64,000 bases of DNA. Source: Novisyntrophococcus fermenticellae (GTDB lineage Bacteria > Bacillota > Clostridia > Lachnospirales > Lachnospiraceae). The position numbers and the translations under genes are program-made. Each line of letters starts with the position of its first letter. Position 1 is the first letter of the stretch. The stretch lies in the NCBI RefSeq assembly GCF_018866245.1, contig NZ_CP076458.1, forward strand, positions 2,542,001 through 2,606,000, read 5' to 3'. The notes beneath the pieces were generated by a model, which saw nothing but the letters and a program-made list of their open reading frames with translations, made no database searches and was not told where the DNA came from. Shown here one piece after another: positions 36,672 to 45,542 of the stretch.

Positions 36672-37151
36672 CTATTGTGGATATACCAGACGTTCCGGTT
36701 TCATATCATATAATACCTGTGTCAGATATCTGTTTGCCAAATACCTTGCCATATCCAGATTCTGATCCAGATAATTTCCACAGTCCTTTGCTTTAGCTCC
36801 CGGTATTTCCCCTTCAAAGTCCCGAATAAACTCAAACGTTTTTACAATGAGCTCCACGATATCCCGGGACTCATAGTCTCCTGCAAGAAGCAGATAGTTT
36901 CCGGTTCTGCAGCCCATAGGGCCAAAGTATATTACCTTGTCCTGCCACTTAGGGTCATTGCGGAGATAAGTAGCCGCAAGATGCTCAATGGTATGAAGCT
37001 CAGCGGTATTCATAACCGGTTCCTCATTCGGGGATGTCATGCGAAGATCAAAGGTTGTTATGGTCTCTGCACCGATGTGGTCTTTCCTGGATACGTAGAT
37101 ACCCGGCTGCAGTTTCAGATGATCAATTGTAAAGCTTGCTATTTTTTCCAT
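36672..37151 (-). CDS. luxS: S-ribosylhomocysteine lyase (autoinducer-2 synthesis)
   Basis: 159 residues, the normal length. It cleaves S-ribosylhomocysteine to homocysteine and DPD, the precursor of autoinducer-2, in the activated methyl cycle. Metal ligands are His53 and His57 in HTIEH plus the Cys of AKAKDCGNY; GPMGCRTGNY carries the catalytic Cys. GAAGGA before the ATG is the ribosome binding site. The partner pfs/mtnN gene is not nearby; a short gap to an unknown gene upstream and UPF0303 downstream suggests readthrough expression. Confidence 0.97.
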   Translation of the reverse strand: MEKIASFTIDHLKLQPGIYVSRKDHIGAETITTFDLRMTSPNEEPVMNTAELHTIEHLAATYLRNDPKWQDKVIYFGPMGCRTGNYLLLAGDYESRDIVELIVKTFEFIRDFEGEIPGAKAKDCGNYLDQNLDMARYLANRYLTQVLYDMKPERLVYPQ

Positions 37152-37175
37152 TTAATTTTCCTTCTTCCATACTCT

Positions 37176-37811
37176 TTATTGGTTATTATGTTCTATTTTC
37201 TTTATCAGATGGCTCCCCTCCGGAAACATGTCCGTGAAAGCATCAACCACTGCATCCTGTAAGATCCGGAACCCATCCTCCATCTGCAGAATCCGGGGCG
37301 CATGAATCGAAATCTCACATACCTCATCTGCGATTTTCTCTGTCAGTTTTTTCTGGTCCATCTGCATCATACCCATAAGATATGAGCGGTAATTTCTGTC
37401 ATTCATACATAGATTTATATAGCATTTTACCATATTATAAAGTTCCTGATATAGAAGCTTTTCTCCGGAGTCTCCCATTCCCTGCAAAAAATCCAGATTC
37501 CAATCCTCTTTTATCTTTTGAATTTCCTTTCGCTCACGCCGTCTTCCAAAAACTGAAGAACCTTGTCTCTTTAGATACACGGCCGTCATCCATCCCCGGA
37601 TGTAGTAATCAACTCCTTCCGGTTCTTTCTCCCGCCGTTTATATCTCCGATTCCAGATTTCCTGTCTTAAAGCGTCTTCCCGATTCATATGCTCCTCTTT
37701 GACTGCCTGCTCAAGAAGCACCTTCCGCTTATTCTTATCTATCTCCTGATAATATAGTTTTTCCATCTCCTGATTCATAAAACAGATAATCCCTTCTTTT
37801 TTATTATCCAT
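37176..37811 (-). CDS. Uncharacterised charged helical protein
   Basis: 211 residues, not recognised with certainty. Rich in Lys, Arg and Glu, with the segment KRKVLLEQAVKEEHMNREDALRQEIWNRRYKRR-like charged helix near the N-terminus, no membrane segment and no signal peptide. Later parts contain IHAPRILQMEDGFRILQDAVVDAF. It resembles hypothetical proteins common in Lachnospiraceae. The chosen ATG overlaps the upstream flippase gene by 8 nt, suggesting coupling; an ATG at 37778 with GAAGGG 12 nt upstream is an alternative start. No function is proposed. Confidence 0.6.
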   Translation of the reverse strand: MDNKKEGIICFMNQEMEKLYYQEIDKNKRKVLLEQAVKEEHMNREDALRQEIWNRRYKRREKEPEGVDYYIRGWMTAVYLKRQGSSVFGRRRERKEIQKIKEDWNLDFLQGMGDSGEKLLYQELYNMVKCYINLCMNDRNYRSYLMGMMQMDQKKLTEKIADEVCEISIHAPRILQMEDGFRILQDAVVDAFTDMFPEGSHLIKKIEHNNQ

Positions 37812-39426
37812 AAACTCTTATAAGCCGCAGAAATGTTATAATTTTACTCCCAAATGGGAATTTCTGCATCTCGTCCTCTGTTGTTCCGGTGACAATGACA
37901 AAAAGGACCATATAGATTATCACCGCTGACAGTATGGAAATCACCAAGCATATGAACGGCCGTCTTGTCAGCGCAAAGAGACCATAGTACAAAAGTCCGG
38001 CAACCACTCCCATACCAGCCGCTGCAAGGAATGGTTTTCCATAAGAATCCATAAGTTCATTCCGGTACCCCAGATACTGTTTAAGCGCTAATCCATTCAA
38101 TACACACATGCAGACCGAAAACAGAATATTGGCTGCCAGCATGGCGTAAATTCCCGTACCTGGAAGCACGAGAAGCAAAAGTGTCAGAGAAACCAGATTA
38201 AGTCCCAGTGATACTGCCGCATTCCGGAGCGCAATTCCCTGCTTCCCGATGGACTGTAAGACACTGTTGGTAATCGTTGATAAGGCCGAAAAAACCACAG
38301 ATACCGCACCAAACATCAACAGGTTGCTTCCCAGCTTTGTGGAAGCAGGAAAAAGTACGCCCATAATCGGGTGTGCCAGCACAGCCAGCCCTACGGCAGC
38401 AGGCACACAGATGAACATGGTCAGCCGGATTGTCTCATTGATTTTATCATTCGCGACTCTTTTCTCACCGGTCGCATAATTTCCTGAAACAACCGGCATC
38501 ATGGCAGATGCACTGGCCGAAGCCAGAGCCAGCGGAACGTTAATCAAGGTTACATAATAATTGCTGAACTCACCGTACTGTTCAGAGATAACCTTACTGG
38601 ATACTCCGTGTATCCCTTGAATACTGGAAAAGATGTAGCTGTCCAGATAGGAACTGGCATTATAAATAAAGGTCGTAAAAATAACCGGAGTTACCAGTTG
38701 GAAGATTATCCGGAAGATTTCCCCGAAGCTTTCTTCCTCATGATAAATGTCTCTTCTGACCTGGCTGTTTATGGTCCCTCTGTTCACACCGTAAACAAAC
38801 AGCATAAATAAAAGTCCGGTCAAAACACCTGCCCCGGTACCCAAAGTTCCCCCGGCAGCTCCGTAAACCGCATGTGTTGTGTCGTTCAAAGCAAAGCCCT
38901 TAATCAGCAGGTATCCTGCCAGGACGCTTATAATTGCATTCATAATCTGCTCTGCAATTTGAGAGATGGAGGTGGGCATCATCGTATTATGCGCTTGAAA
39001 ATATCCACGGAAGACGCCCAGAACTGCCGAAAGTAAAATCGTCGGAGCCAGAATCCGCAGAGCCAGAACGGCATTCTGCTGATTTTTAGGCAGAAGGACG
39101 CTCCCGCCAAAAAATGCAAGCAGTGCTGCAGCTCCTCCCACGAGTAAGGCATACAAAAGTGCTCCCTGAAACACTTTATGTGCGTTTCGGTATTGCTTTA
39201 ATGCCAGGCGTTCGGATACAACCTTGGAGACAGCCATCGGGATACTGTATGAGGATATAAGCAGTAATATTGCATACAGATTACTTGCATATGCATAATA
39301 CCCCATTCCTTCTGCGCCTAAGACCTGCCCCAGGGGACGGCGGTATAACAGGCCAATAATTCTGGAAATCATCGATGCCGCCATGAGCAGCGATGCATTT
39401 TTCATCAACGTGTTTTTCTTACTCAT
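37804..39426 (-). CDS. MOP-superfamily flippase (MurJ/YtgP/SpoVB-like)
   Basis: 540 residues with about fourteen membrane helices. The N-terminal motif SMISRIIGLLYRRPLGQVLGAEGMGYYAYA is typical of the polysaccharide/lipid II flippase family (YtgP, SpoVB). Charged residues Arg and Lys in the central cavity helices fit a polyprenyl-phosphate substrate. The chromosomal location with ung and his genes gives no specific substrate; lipid II flipping is the best inference, since this branch includes B. subtilis YtgP (MurJ). AGAGGT before ATG. A paralogue is at 50867-52381. Confidence 0.82.
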   Translation of the reverse strand: MSKKNTLMKNASLLMAASMISRIIGLLYRRPLGQVLGAEGMGYYAYASNLYAILLLISSYSIPMAVSKVVSERLALKQYRNAHKVFQGALLYALLVGGAAALLAFFGGSVLLPKNQQNAVLALRILAPTILLSAVLGVFRGYFQAHNTMMPTSISQIAEQIMNAIISVLAGYLLIKGFALNDTTHAVYGAAGGTLGTGAGVLTGLLFMLFVYGVNRGTINSQVRRDIYHEEESFGEIFRIIFQLVTPVIFTTFIYNASSYLDSYIFSSIQGIHGVSSKVISEQYGEFSNYYVTLINVPLALASASASAMMPVVSGNYATGEKRVANDKINETIRLTMFICVPAAVGLAVLAHPIMGVLFPASTKLGSNLLMFGAVSVVFSALSTITNSVLQSIGKQGIALRNAAVSLGLNLVSLTLLLLVLPGTGIYAMLAANILFSVCMCVLNGLALKQYLGYRNELMDSYGKPFLAAAGMGVVAGLLYYGLFALTRRPFICLVISILSAVIIYMVLFVIVTGTTEDEMQKFPFGSKIITFLRLIRVYG

Positions 39427-39444
39427 AAGTATTGACCTCTGTCT

Positions 39445-40119
39445 CTATATATTCTCTATCTGCCAGTCAATTGGATCCAGGCCGTTCTCCTGCAGATACT
39501 GATTAGTTCTGGAAAAAGGTCTGCTCCCGAAAAATCCTCTGTAAGCCGCCAGTGGACTGGGGTGAGGCGCTTCCAAAATCAAATGCTTTGGATTGTACAG
39601 CATGCTTTTCTTCATCTGTGCCGGTTTTCCCCAAAGTATGTATACCATAGGACGATCTTGCTCCGCAAGTATCCTGATTGCAGCATCGGTAAATTGCTCC
39701 CATCCGATTCCACGGTGGGAATTCGCCTGATGCGCACGCACGGTCAGTACTGTGTTCAGCATCAGTACTCCCTGATTTGCCCATTTTACCAGGTATCCAT
39801 TGTTCGGAACATAGCACCCCAGATCGTCTTCTAATTCTTTGTAGATATTTACAAGTGACGGTGGAATTTCAACATCGGGCTTCACAGAGAAGCAAAGCCC
39901 GTGAGCCTGTCCATCGTTGTGATAGGGATCCTGTCCCAGAATAACCACCTTTACCTGGTCCAGCGGAGTAAGGTGGAATGCATTGAAGAGATCCTCCGGC
40001 GGCGGAAATACCTTGCGCGTCTGATACTCTCTTCCTACTGTCTCAAATAATTCCTTATAATATGGTTTATGAAATTCACCCTGCAGGGCCTTCGCCCAGC
40101 TTCCGCTTATCGGCGGCAT
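39445..40119 (-). CDS. ung: Uracil-DNA glycosylase
   Basis: 224 residues, family 1 UDG. It removes uracil from DNA to start base excision repair. Visible signatures: the water-activating [18 protein letters not shown] with the catalytic Asp, LLNTVLTV-like [16 protein letters not shown], and the DNA-intercalating [19 protein letters not shown] loop with the catalytic His. It has an ideal AGGAGGTGA ribosome binding site and overlaps the end of hisF by 13 nt, which implies coupling to hisF translation. Confidence 0.97.
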   Translation of the reverse strand: MPPISGSWAKALQGEFHKPYYKELFETVGREYQTRKVFPPPEDLFNAFHLTPLDQVKVVILGQDPYHNDGQAHGLCFSVKPDVEIPPSLVNIYKELEDDLGCYVPNNGYLVKWANQGVLMLNTVLTVRAHQANSHRGIGWEQFTDAAIRILAEQDRPMVYILWGKPAQMKKSMLYNPKHLILEAPHPSPLAAYRGFFGSRPFSRTNQYLQENGLDPIDWQIENI

Positions 40120-40889
40120 GGTGTCACCTCCTGCATACGGACAGGAACACCTTTGTCCGCCAGATAATTCTTAACTTCTTTTATTTGGAGTTCCTTAAAA
40201 TGAAAGAGTGATGCCGCCAGCGCCGCATCCGCTTTACCTTCGGTCAACGCTTCATAAAAATGCTCCAGTGTGCCTGCCCCTCCGGAAGCAATAACCGGAA
40301 TATTGACCGCTTCTGAAATTGTTCTGGTCAATTCAATATCATAACCTGCTTTTGTTCCGTCACAATCCATGCTTGTCAGCAAAATCTCTCCGGCACCCAG
40401 TTTCTCCGCACGTACGGCCCACTCTACAGCGTCGATACCCATATCGACGCGGCCCCCATTCTTATAGATATTCCAACCACCATTCTTGCGGCGCTTTGCA
40501 TCGATGGCAACAACCACACACTGACTTCCGAATTTATATGCCGCATCACTGATCAGCTCCGGATTCAAAATAGCAGCTGAATTGATGGATATCTTATCAG
40601 CACCCTCTCTAAGCAGCACTTTAAAATCCTCCACAGTGCGTATTCCACCTCCAACCGTAAAGGGAATGAATACGTTAGCCGACACCTTTCTCACCATATC
40701 CACCACTGTTCCACGATTATCGGAGGATGCGGTGATATCCAGAAACACTACCTCATCTGCCCCTGCTTTATCATAGGCTTTGGCAATTTCAACCGGATCA
40801 CCGGCATCTTTTAAATTCACAAAATTAACACCCTTTACAACCCTTCCCTGATTCACATCCAGACAAGGAATGATTCTCTTTGTAAACAT
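40107..40889 (-). CDS. hisF: Imidazole glycerol phosphate synthase, cyclase subunit
   Basis: 260 residues; TIM barrel that cyclises PRFAR with ammonia from HisH to imidazole glycerol phosphate and AICAR. Catalytic Asp11 is in IIPCLDV and the second Asp in [10 protein letters not shown] (~130). Phosphate-binding motifs VGGGIRT and IASGGAG are present. Start and stop overlap as TAATG with hisH, so the two subunits are coupled and made in equal amounts. No other histidine genes lie in the window. Confidence 0.97.
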   Translation of the reverse strand: MFTKRIIPCLDVNQGRVVKGVNFVNLKDAGDPVEIAKAYDKAGADEVVFLDITASSDNRGTVVDMVRKVSANVFIPFTVGGGIRTVEDFKVLLREGADKISINSAAILNPELISDAAYKFGSQCVVVAIDAKRRKNGGWNIYKNGGRVDMGIDAVEWAVRAEKLGAGEILLTSMDCDGTKAGYDIELTRTISEAVNIPVIASGGAGTLEHFYEALTEGKADAALAASLFHFKELQIKEVKNYLADKGVPVRMQEVTPCRR

Positions 40890-41509
40890 TAAGCACGCTC
40901 CTTTCCTACGGATGCAAAATTCTTTAAGATCGCAAGCCCTACATCCGAACTTTTCTCCGGATGAAATTGACAGCCAAACAGGTTGCCGGCTTCCACAGAG
41001 GCATGAATATGTGTGCTATATTCTGTTGTCGCCTTTACAATCCGCTCGTCCTTTGCTTTCAAGTAATAGGAATGGACAAAGTATACATAAGGCTGATTCG
41101 AAATACCGCGAAACAGCCTTCCCTCATTCTGCAGTTCAAGGGAATTCCAACCCATATGGGGAATTTTAAGCCCCTCCTGATCCGGAATACGCAGAATCTC
41201 GCCCTCAAGCAAGCCTAGGCCCTGAACTCCAGGACTCTCCTCACTATTCTGAAAGAGGAGCTGCAGGCCGAGACAAATTCCCAAAAACGGCGTTCCCCGG
41301 TTTACAATTTCATGAATAACATCCACCAGACCGAATTTATGCAAATTTTCCATGGCGTCTCCAAAGCTGCCCACACCCGGCAGAATCACCTTCTCCGCCT
41401 GCAGCAGCTCCTCCGGTGTTCTGCTTACAAGTACCTCTTCTCCCAATGCCTGAAGCGCTTTTTCAACGCTTTTAATATTCCCTGCATCATAATCAATTAA
41501 AGCAATCAT
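40889..41509 (-). CDS. hisH: Imidazole glycerol phosphate synthase, glutaminase subunit
   Basis: 206 residues; class I glutamine amidotransferase that supplies ammonia to HisF. The nucleophile Cys is in [12 protein letters not shown], and the catalytic His and Glu are in CQFHPEKSS near the C-terminus; oxyanion segment [10 protein letters not shown] is present. ATG at 41509 is preferred to far upstream in-frame starts because GGGGAG lies 7 nt before it and [14 protein letters not shown] is the usual N-terminus of the family. Confidence 0.97.
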   Translation of the reverse strand: MIALIDYDAGNIKSVEKALQALGEEVLVSRTPEELLQAEKVILPGVGSFGDAMENLHKFGLVDVIHEIVNRGTPFLGICLGLQLLFQNSEESPGVQGLGLLEGEILRIPDQEGLKIPHMGWNSLELQNEGRLFRGISNQPYVYFVHSYYLKAKDERIVKATTEYSTHIHASVEAGNLFGCQFHPEKSSDVGLAILKNFASVGKERA

Positions 41510-41564
41510 ATACGTTCTCCCCTTATTGGCTCCAAAATATAAAAAGTTCCGGCAGCGTCGGATA

Positions 41565-42020
41565 TCATATCCCTGCCGGGCCTCTGTCCGGCCCATAATA
41601 GCGTGAACTTCCCAGACCCAGAATCATAATAAAAACCGTATTAAAGAAGAATAACCCGGCTGCAAAGATCAGACTTCTGCCAAAGGAACCTGCCAGCTTG
41701 GCACAGAACAGAATCTGAATAGCCAATAGGGCCGCACCAACCAGAAAAACCAGCAGACCAATAAACCAGCTCCTGTTCTTTCCATCCAGAAATGATCCTA
41801 TAATTTCCAGCACAAGCATGAGTGCAAATGCCTTTACATTCCAGCATATTTTATATAAAATATAGATATTGTAGACAGGAATCAGGGATTTCCATCCACT
41901 TTCCCCAGCCTTGACAAAAATCATCCACATACCGACAACACTCAAAACCACGATTGCTATCACTGCCAGCCAGGCCAGAAACCCCAGGCTTAGTAAAAAT
42001 ACAATCAAGTTAAAAATCAT
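41565..42020 (-). CDS. DUF5684-type small membrane protein
   Basis: 151 residues with four membrane helices. The segment VKAGESGWKSLIPVYNIYILYKI after the first helix is the hallmark of DUF5684, a module often found fused to signal peptidase I domains; no protease residues are present here. A C-terminal polar tail (RYYGPDRGPAGI) follows the last helix. AAGGAG lies upstream of the ATG. It sits between the sigma-like gene and hisH, all in the same direction. Function unknown. Confidence 0.72.
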   Translation of the reverse strand: MIFNLIVFLLSLGFLAWLAVIAIVVLSVVGMWMIFVKAGESGWKSLIPVYNIYILYKICWNVKAFALMLVLEIIGSFLDGKNRSWFIGLLVFLVGAALLAIQILFCAKLAGSFGRSLIFAAGLFFFNTVFIMILGLGSSRYYGPDRGPAGI

Positions 42021-42048
42021 AATCTGTCTCCTTCCTCACTTATGTTAC

Positions 42049-42804
42049 TTATTTATCGTCACCTGTAAGCCGTAGTACATCCTTAATTTCCTCAACACTC
42101 ATGTCCAGAAATACAGAGAGCTCTTCCACGCTGAATTTATCCTCAGCTCCATCAGTCAAATCTCTGACCGCCGCTTCCAGCTTCTCTACCCTGTTGATCA
42201 GATAATCATCCTCCCGGCACTGTTCCTGATACATATGAAGAAACTGTTTTATTTCTTTATTTATAGACTCCAGTATCCATTCATGGGGATTCTCTGCTGC
42301 GTTCAGCGTTTCCAGAGCAGATAAGAGTCCTATATTCCCTTCCTGCAGCATATCCCCTGCAAAGATTTCTTTGCGGTGCAGACTCCTTACCGCCCGAATC
42401 ACCTCCGGAAGATAGCCTTCCACCAGACGCTGCCTTGCCGCTGCGTCACCGTCCATGGCTTTTTGGAATAACTCTTCCCGCTCCACTTTCGATACAAATC
42501 CGGCTTTGACACCCTCTACATAGTTTTTCAGGTATTCCTCTTCTTCCACAGACAAAGGATCTGCTTCTGTCTTTTCATCGATCTGTGCGGGCATCATGTC
42601 ATAATCACTTTCCGACTCCCTGGTTCCACCCTTAACATGTATTCCCTGAGATTTCAGATACACATAGATACTCTTTATCTGGTTTTCCTCCAGTCCGCAT
42701 GCACCAAAAAACTGTTCAACCAGTTCTGCATTCAATGTCCTGTTATTATATTTTGCAAGCTCTACAAGCTCACCTAATTTTTTTTGAAAGCTTTTTATGT
42801 CCAA
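42049..42804 (-). CDS. Sigma-70-like protein lacking region 4
   Basis: 251 residues. Residues ~1-60 resemble sigma-70 region 1.1 (LVELAKYNNRTLNAELVEQFF ... LKSQGIHV). Residues ~120-165 resemble region 2.1-2.2 (RLVEGYLPEVIRAV, IFAGDMLQEGNIGLLSAL), the core-RNAP binding part. After a region-3-like helical stretch the protein ends with VEELSVFLDMSVEEIKDVLRLTGDDK; the -35 binding helix-turn-helix of region 4 is missing or vestigial. It starts with TTG, supported by AAGGATGG 6 nt upstream and by the lack of any in-frame ATG before ~residue 69. A partial sigma, co-sigma or RNAP-associated protein is inferred. Confidence 0.7.
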   Translation of the reverse strand: MDIKSFQKKLGELVELAKYNNRTLNAELVEQFFGACGLEENQIKSIYVYLKSQGIHVKGGTRESESDYDMMPAQIDEKTEADPLSVEEEEYLKNYVEGVKAGFVSKVEREELFQKAMDGDAAARQRLVEGYLPEVIRAVRSLHRKEIFAGDMLQEGNIGLLSALETLNAAENPHEWILESINKEIKQFLHMYQEQCREDDYLINRVEKLEAAVRDLTDGAEDKFSVEELSVFLDMSVEEIKDVLRLTGDDK

Positions 42805-42913
42805 ATGAGTCCATCCTTACGTTATAATTATATATTTCCCTTGTATCTTAACACAAATCTTTTGTTCCGTCACCCCGTTATTTTCTTCATTGGTGCGAGT
42901 TTATCCGAAAGAT

Positions 42914-42956
42914 AAAGGGCATATATCCTGACGAAGTCCTGTCAGTAATATGCCCC
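42914..42956 (-). terminator. Terminator after tpiA
   Basis: On the minus strand GGGCATAT and CTGAC pair with GTCAG and ATATGCCC, separated by small internal loops, and the stem is followed by TTTATCTTT. Confidence 0.75.
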
Positions 42957-42974
42957 TATGCCCTCATTTAATCC

Positions 42975-43721
42975 TTATTTATAATTCACGATTTTACCGA
43001 AGTCAGCTTTCAGAGATGCTCCCCCCACAAGCCCGCCGTCAATATCCGGCTGTGCAAACAGTTCCGCTGCATTGCCCGCATTGACGGAACCACCGTACTG
43101 AATGCGGATTTCTGCTGCTGTAGCATCATCATAGATTTCAGCAATGCATTCGCGGATGCCTCTGCAGACTTCTTCGGCCTGCTCTGTGGTGGCTGTCTTA
43201 CCTGTTCCGATGGCCCATATAGGCTCATATGCAATCACAGTAGTCTTTGCCTGATCTGCCGTCACATTCTGGAATCCAACCTTAACCTGCTGACGGATGA
43301 AATCCATCGTAACACCCTGCTCTCTCTGCTCAAGTGTCTCTCCGCAGCACATAATCGGAGTAATACCATGTTCCAGTGCCTTTAAGACTTTTTTATTCAC
43401 ATCTGCATTGGTCTCATGAAAGTATTCTCTTCTCTCCGAATGACCTAAGACTACGTATTTCACACCTGCATCCGTCAGCATATCCGGTGAAATCTCTCCG
43501 GTATATGCACCGCTCTCTTCAAAATACATATTCTCGGCACCCACCTGAATGTTTGTGCCTTTGCATGCTTCTGTTACAGGGACAATATCAATAGCAGGCA
43601 CGCAGAACACTACATCGGCTTCTTCGTTAGCTACTAATGGCTTTAATGTATTCACCAACTCCACCGCCTGGCTTGGTGTCATATTCATTTTCCAGTTTCC
43701 CGCAATAATTTTTTTCCTCAT
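42975..43721 (-). CDS. tpiA: Triose-phosphate isomerase
   Basis: 248 residues, normal length. It interconverts dihydroxyacetone phosphate and glyceraldehyde 3-phosphate. Catalytic residues are the Lys of AGNWKMN near the N-terminus, the His of [11 protein letters not shown] and the Glu of [11 protein letters not shown], followed by the flexible loop GTGKTAT; phosphate site IQYGGSVN and GLVGGASL complete the barrel. ATG at 43721 has a perfect AAGGAGG 5 nt upstream. It is the third gene of gap-pgk-tpiA, but 559 bp of palindromic repeats separate it from pgk. Confidence 0.97.
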   Translation of the reverse strand: MRKKIIAGNWKMNMTPSQAVELVNTLKPLVANEEADVVFCVPAIDIVPVTEACKGTNIQVGAENMYFEESGAYTGEISPDMLTDAGVKYVVLGHSERREYFHETNADVNKKVLKALEHGITPIMCCGETLEQREQGVTMDFIRQQVKVGFQNVTADQAKTTVIAYEPIWAIGTGKTATTEQAEEVCRGIRECIAEIYDDATAAEIRIQYGGSVNAGNAAELFAQPDIDGGLVGGASLKADFGKIVNYK

Positions 43722-43748
43722 ATTTTCCTCCTTTGCCAAATGCAAAAT

Positions 43749-44280
43749 AAGTGTTCGGGTAGGTTCCCCTTACTAAGCTCGATATATCTCGCTAAGTGCG
43801 GCGAACTAAGTAAACACTAGTATAGACGACATTAAATAACTTGCTGATTCAATGAGGATGATTTCGTGAGAACCGTGATGGCAAAACGTAGCCGTAGCGG
43901 GCTACGGCGAGGCTTTGACATTGCGGTTATCGCGGAATTCAGACCAGTGAAGCAGAAAGGTATTTATGATCGGCTATACTAAGGCTCGAAAACACCTCGC
44001 CAAGTGTTCGGGTAGGTTCCCCTTACTAAGCTCGATATATCTCGCTAAGTGCGGCGAACTAAGTAAACACTAAGGCTCGATAACACCTCGCCAAGTGTTC
44101 GGGTAGGTTCCCCTTACTAAGCTCGATATATCTCGCTAAGTGCGGCGAACTAAGTAAACACTAAGGCTCGAAAACACCTCGCCAAGTGTTCGGGTAGGTT
44201 CCCCTTACTAAGCTCGATATATCTCGCTAAGTGCGGCGAACTAAGTAAACACTAAGGCTCGAAAACACCTCGCCAAGTGT
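43749..44280. repeat. Array of four 91-bp palindromic repeats between pgk and tpiA
   Basis: Copies begin at 43749, 44002, 44093 and 44184, with a 6-nt fifth start at 44275. Each unit has a ~70-bp imperfect palindrome (ends AGTGTT and AACACT, centre GATATATC) plus a ~21-bp linker starting AAGGCTCG. The palindromic parts are identical in all four copies; one linker differs by one base. Copy 1 is split by a 160-bp insertion at 43820-43979. The stop codon of pgk abuts the array. Confidence 0.95.
43820..43979. mobile_element. 160-bp palindromic MITE-like element inserted in repeat copy 1
   Basis: Ends are GTATAG and CTATAC, an inverted pair, flanked by TA on both sides (43818-43819 and 43980-43981). 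The uninterrupted copies have a single TA at the same place, so a TA target was duplicated, as with IS630/Tc1-mariner-type elements. The whole element is an imperfect palindrome centred near the GTAG-CGGG-CTAC segment and can fold into one hairpin of about 75 bp. It has no coding capacity. Confidence 0.8.
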
Positions 44281-45474
44281 TTACTTATTATCAGCGGCTG
44301 CTACGCCGGGGAGTTCTTTTCCTTCCAGGAATTCAAGGGAGGCTCCGCCGCCTGTGGAGATGTGTGTCATCTTATCTCCATAGCCCAGGATGTTTATCGC
44401 TGCTGCGGAATCTCCGCCTCCGATAATTGTAACAGCGTCTGTTTCGGCAAGTGCTTTTGCAACTGCTTCGGTGCCTACAGCAAATTTAGGCATCTCAAAT
44501 GCTCCCATAGGGCCGTTCCAGACGACTGTTTTTGCTTCTTTTACGGCACCTGTAAACAATTTTACTGTCTCGGGTCCGATATCAAGGCCTTCCCAGTTAT
44601 CCGGAATATCGCCTGCATTTACAACTTGGGTGTTTGCATCATTGGAGAAGTCATCTGCGATGACAGAATCCACCGGAAGCAGCAGCTTTACGCCTTTATC
44701 TTCAGCCTTCTTTATCATTTTAACTGCATAGTCACAGTAATCTTCCTCCAGAAGCGAATTTCCTACGTTCCCGCCCATTGCCTTGCTGAACGTATAGGAC
44801 ATACCGCCTCCGATAATCAGAACATCTACCTTATCGAGCAGATTCTCAATTACAGAAAGCTTGCTGGAAACTTTTGCTCCGCCTAAGATTGCAACAAACG
44901 GACGCTCCGGATTATTTACAGCATTTCCCAGGAAATCTATTTCCTTCTGCATCAGATAGCCCACGACATTTGTCTTCATGTATTTGGTGACTCCGACATT
45001 TGAGCAGTGTGCCCTGTGTGCAGTACCAAAAGCATCATTTACGAAGACTTCTGCCAGGGAAGCCAGATCTTTACTGAATGCATCTTCATTCTTTGTCTCT
45101 TCTGCTCTGTATCTGGTGTTTTCCAGAAGTACAATATCGCCGTCTTTCATGGCCTCTGCGGCTGCCCTTGCATTTGGTCCGACAACTTCAGGATCCGCAG
45201 CAAACTTAACTTCCTGTCCAAGCAATTCACTCAAGCGAACTGCCACCGGTGCCAGAGACATCTCCGGAAGCGGCTGTCCTTTGGGTTTTCCAAGATGAGA
45301 GCAAAGAATCACCCGTCCTCCATCATTCACCAGTTTCTGAATCGTCGGAAGTGCTGCCACAAGACGGTTCTCATCTGTGATCTTTCCATCCTGCAGCGGT
45401 ACGTTAAAGTCACAGCGAACCAGGACCTTCTGTCCTTTTACATTAATATCATCTACACTTTTTTTATTTAACAT
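44281..45474 (-). CDS. pgk: Phosphoglycerate kinase
   Basis: 397 residues. It transfers phosphate from 1,3-bisphosphoglycerate to ADP. N-terminal substrate site [18 protein letters not shown], the hinge and nucleotide segments [25 protein letters not shown] and the C-terminal GGGDSAAAI and [15 protein letters not shown] are all present. ATG at 45474 has AGGAGG 7 nt upstream; an earlier in-frame start lies inside the hairpin and is unlikely. It follows gap by 68 bp with an intervening hairpin, and its stop codon touches the palindromic repeat array. Confidence 0.97.
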   Translation of the reverse strand: MLNKKSVDDINVKGQKVLVRCDFNVPLQDGKITDENRLVAALPTIQKLVNDGGRVILCSHLGKPKGQPLPEMSLAPVAVRLSELLGQEVKFAADPEVVGPNARAAAEAMKDGDIVLLENTRYRAEETKNEDAFSKDLASLAEVFVNDAFGTAHRAHCSNVGVTKYMKTNVVGYLMQKEIDFLGNAVNNPERPFVAILGGAKVSSKLSVIENLLDKVDVLIIGGGMSYTFSKAMGGNVGNSLLEEDYCDYAVKMIKKAEDKGVKLLLPVDSVIADDFSNDANTQVVNAGDIPDNWEGLDIGPETVKLFTGAVKEAKTVVWNGPMGAFEMPKFAVGTEAVAKALAETDAVTIIGGGDSAAAINILGYGDKMTHISTGGGASLEFLEGKELPGVAAADNK

Positions 45475-45497
45475 AGAATTTCCTCCTGCGCGAAATA

Positions 45498-45528
45498 AAG
45501 GGCCCGGTCCCAAGAGAACCGGACCCTT
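45498..45528 (-). terminator. Hairpin between gap and pgk
   Basis: AAGGGTCCGGT and ACCGGGCCCTT pair over 11 positions (one U-G or mismatch) and are followed by TATTT. Its place inside a glycolytic operon suggests partial termination or protection of the gap mRNA end. Confidence 0.6.
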
Positions 45529-45542
45529 CCTGGATCTGACTT

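Noticed and set aside
43749..44280. CRISPR array
   Set aside because: Repeat units are adjoining and near-identical including the linkers; there are no unique spacers and no cas genes.
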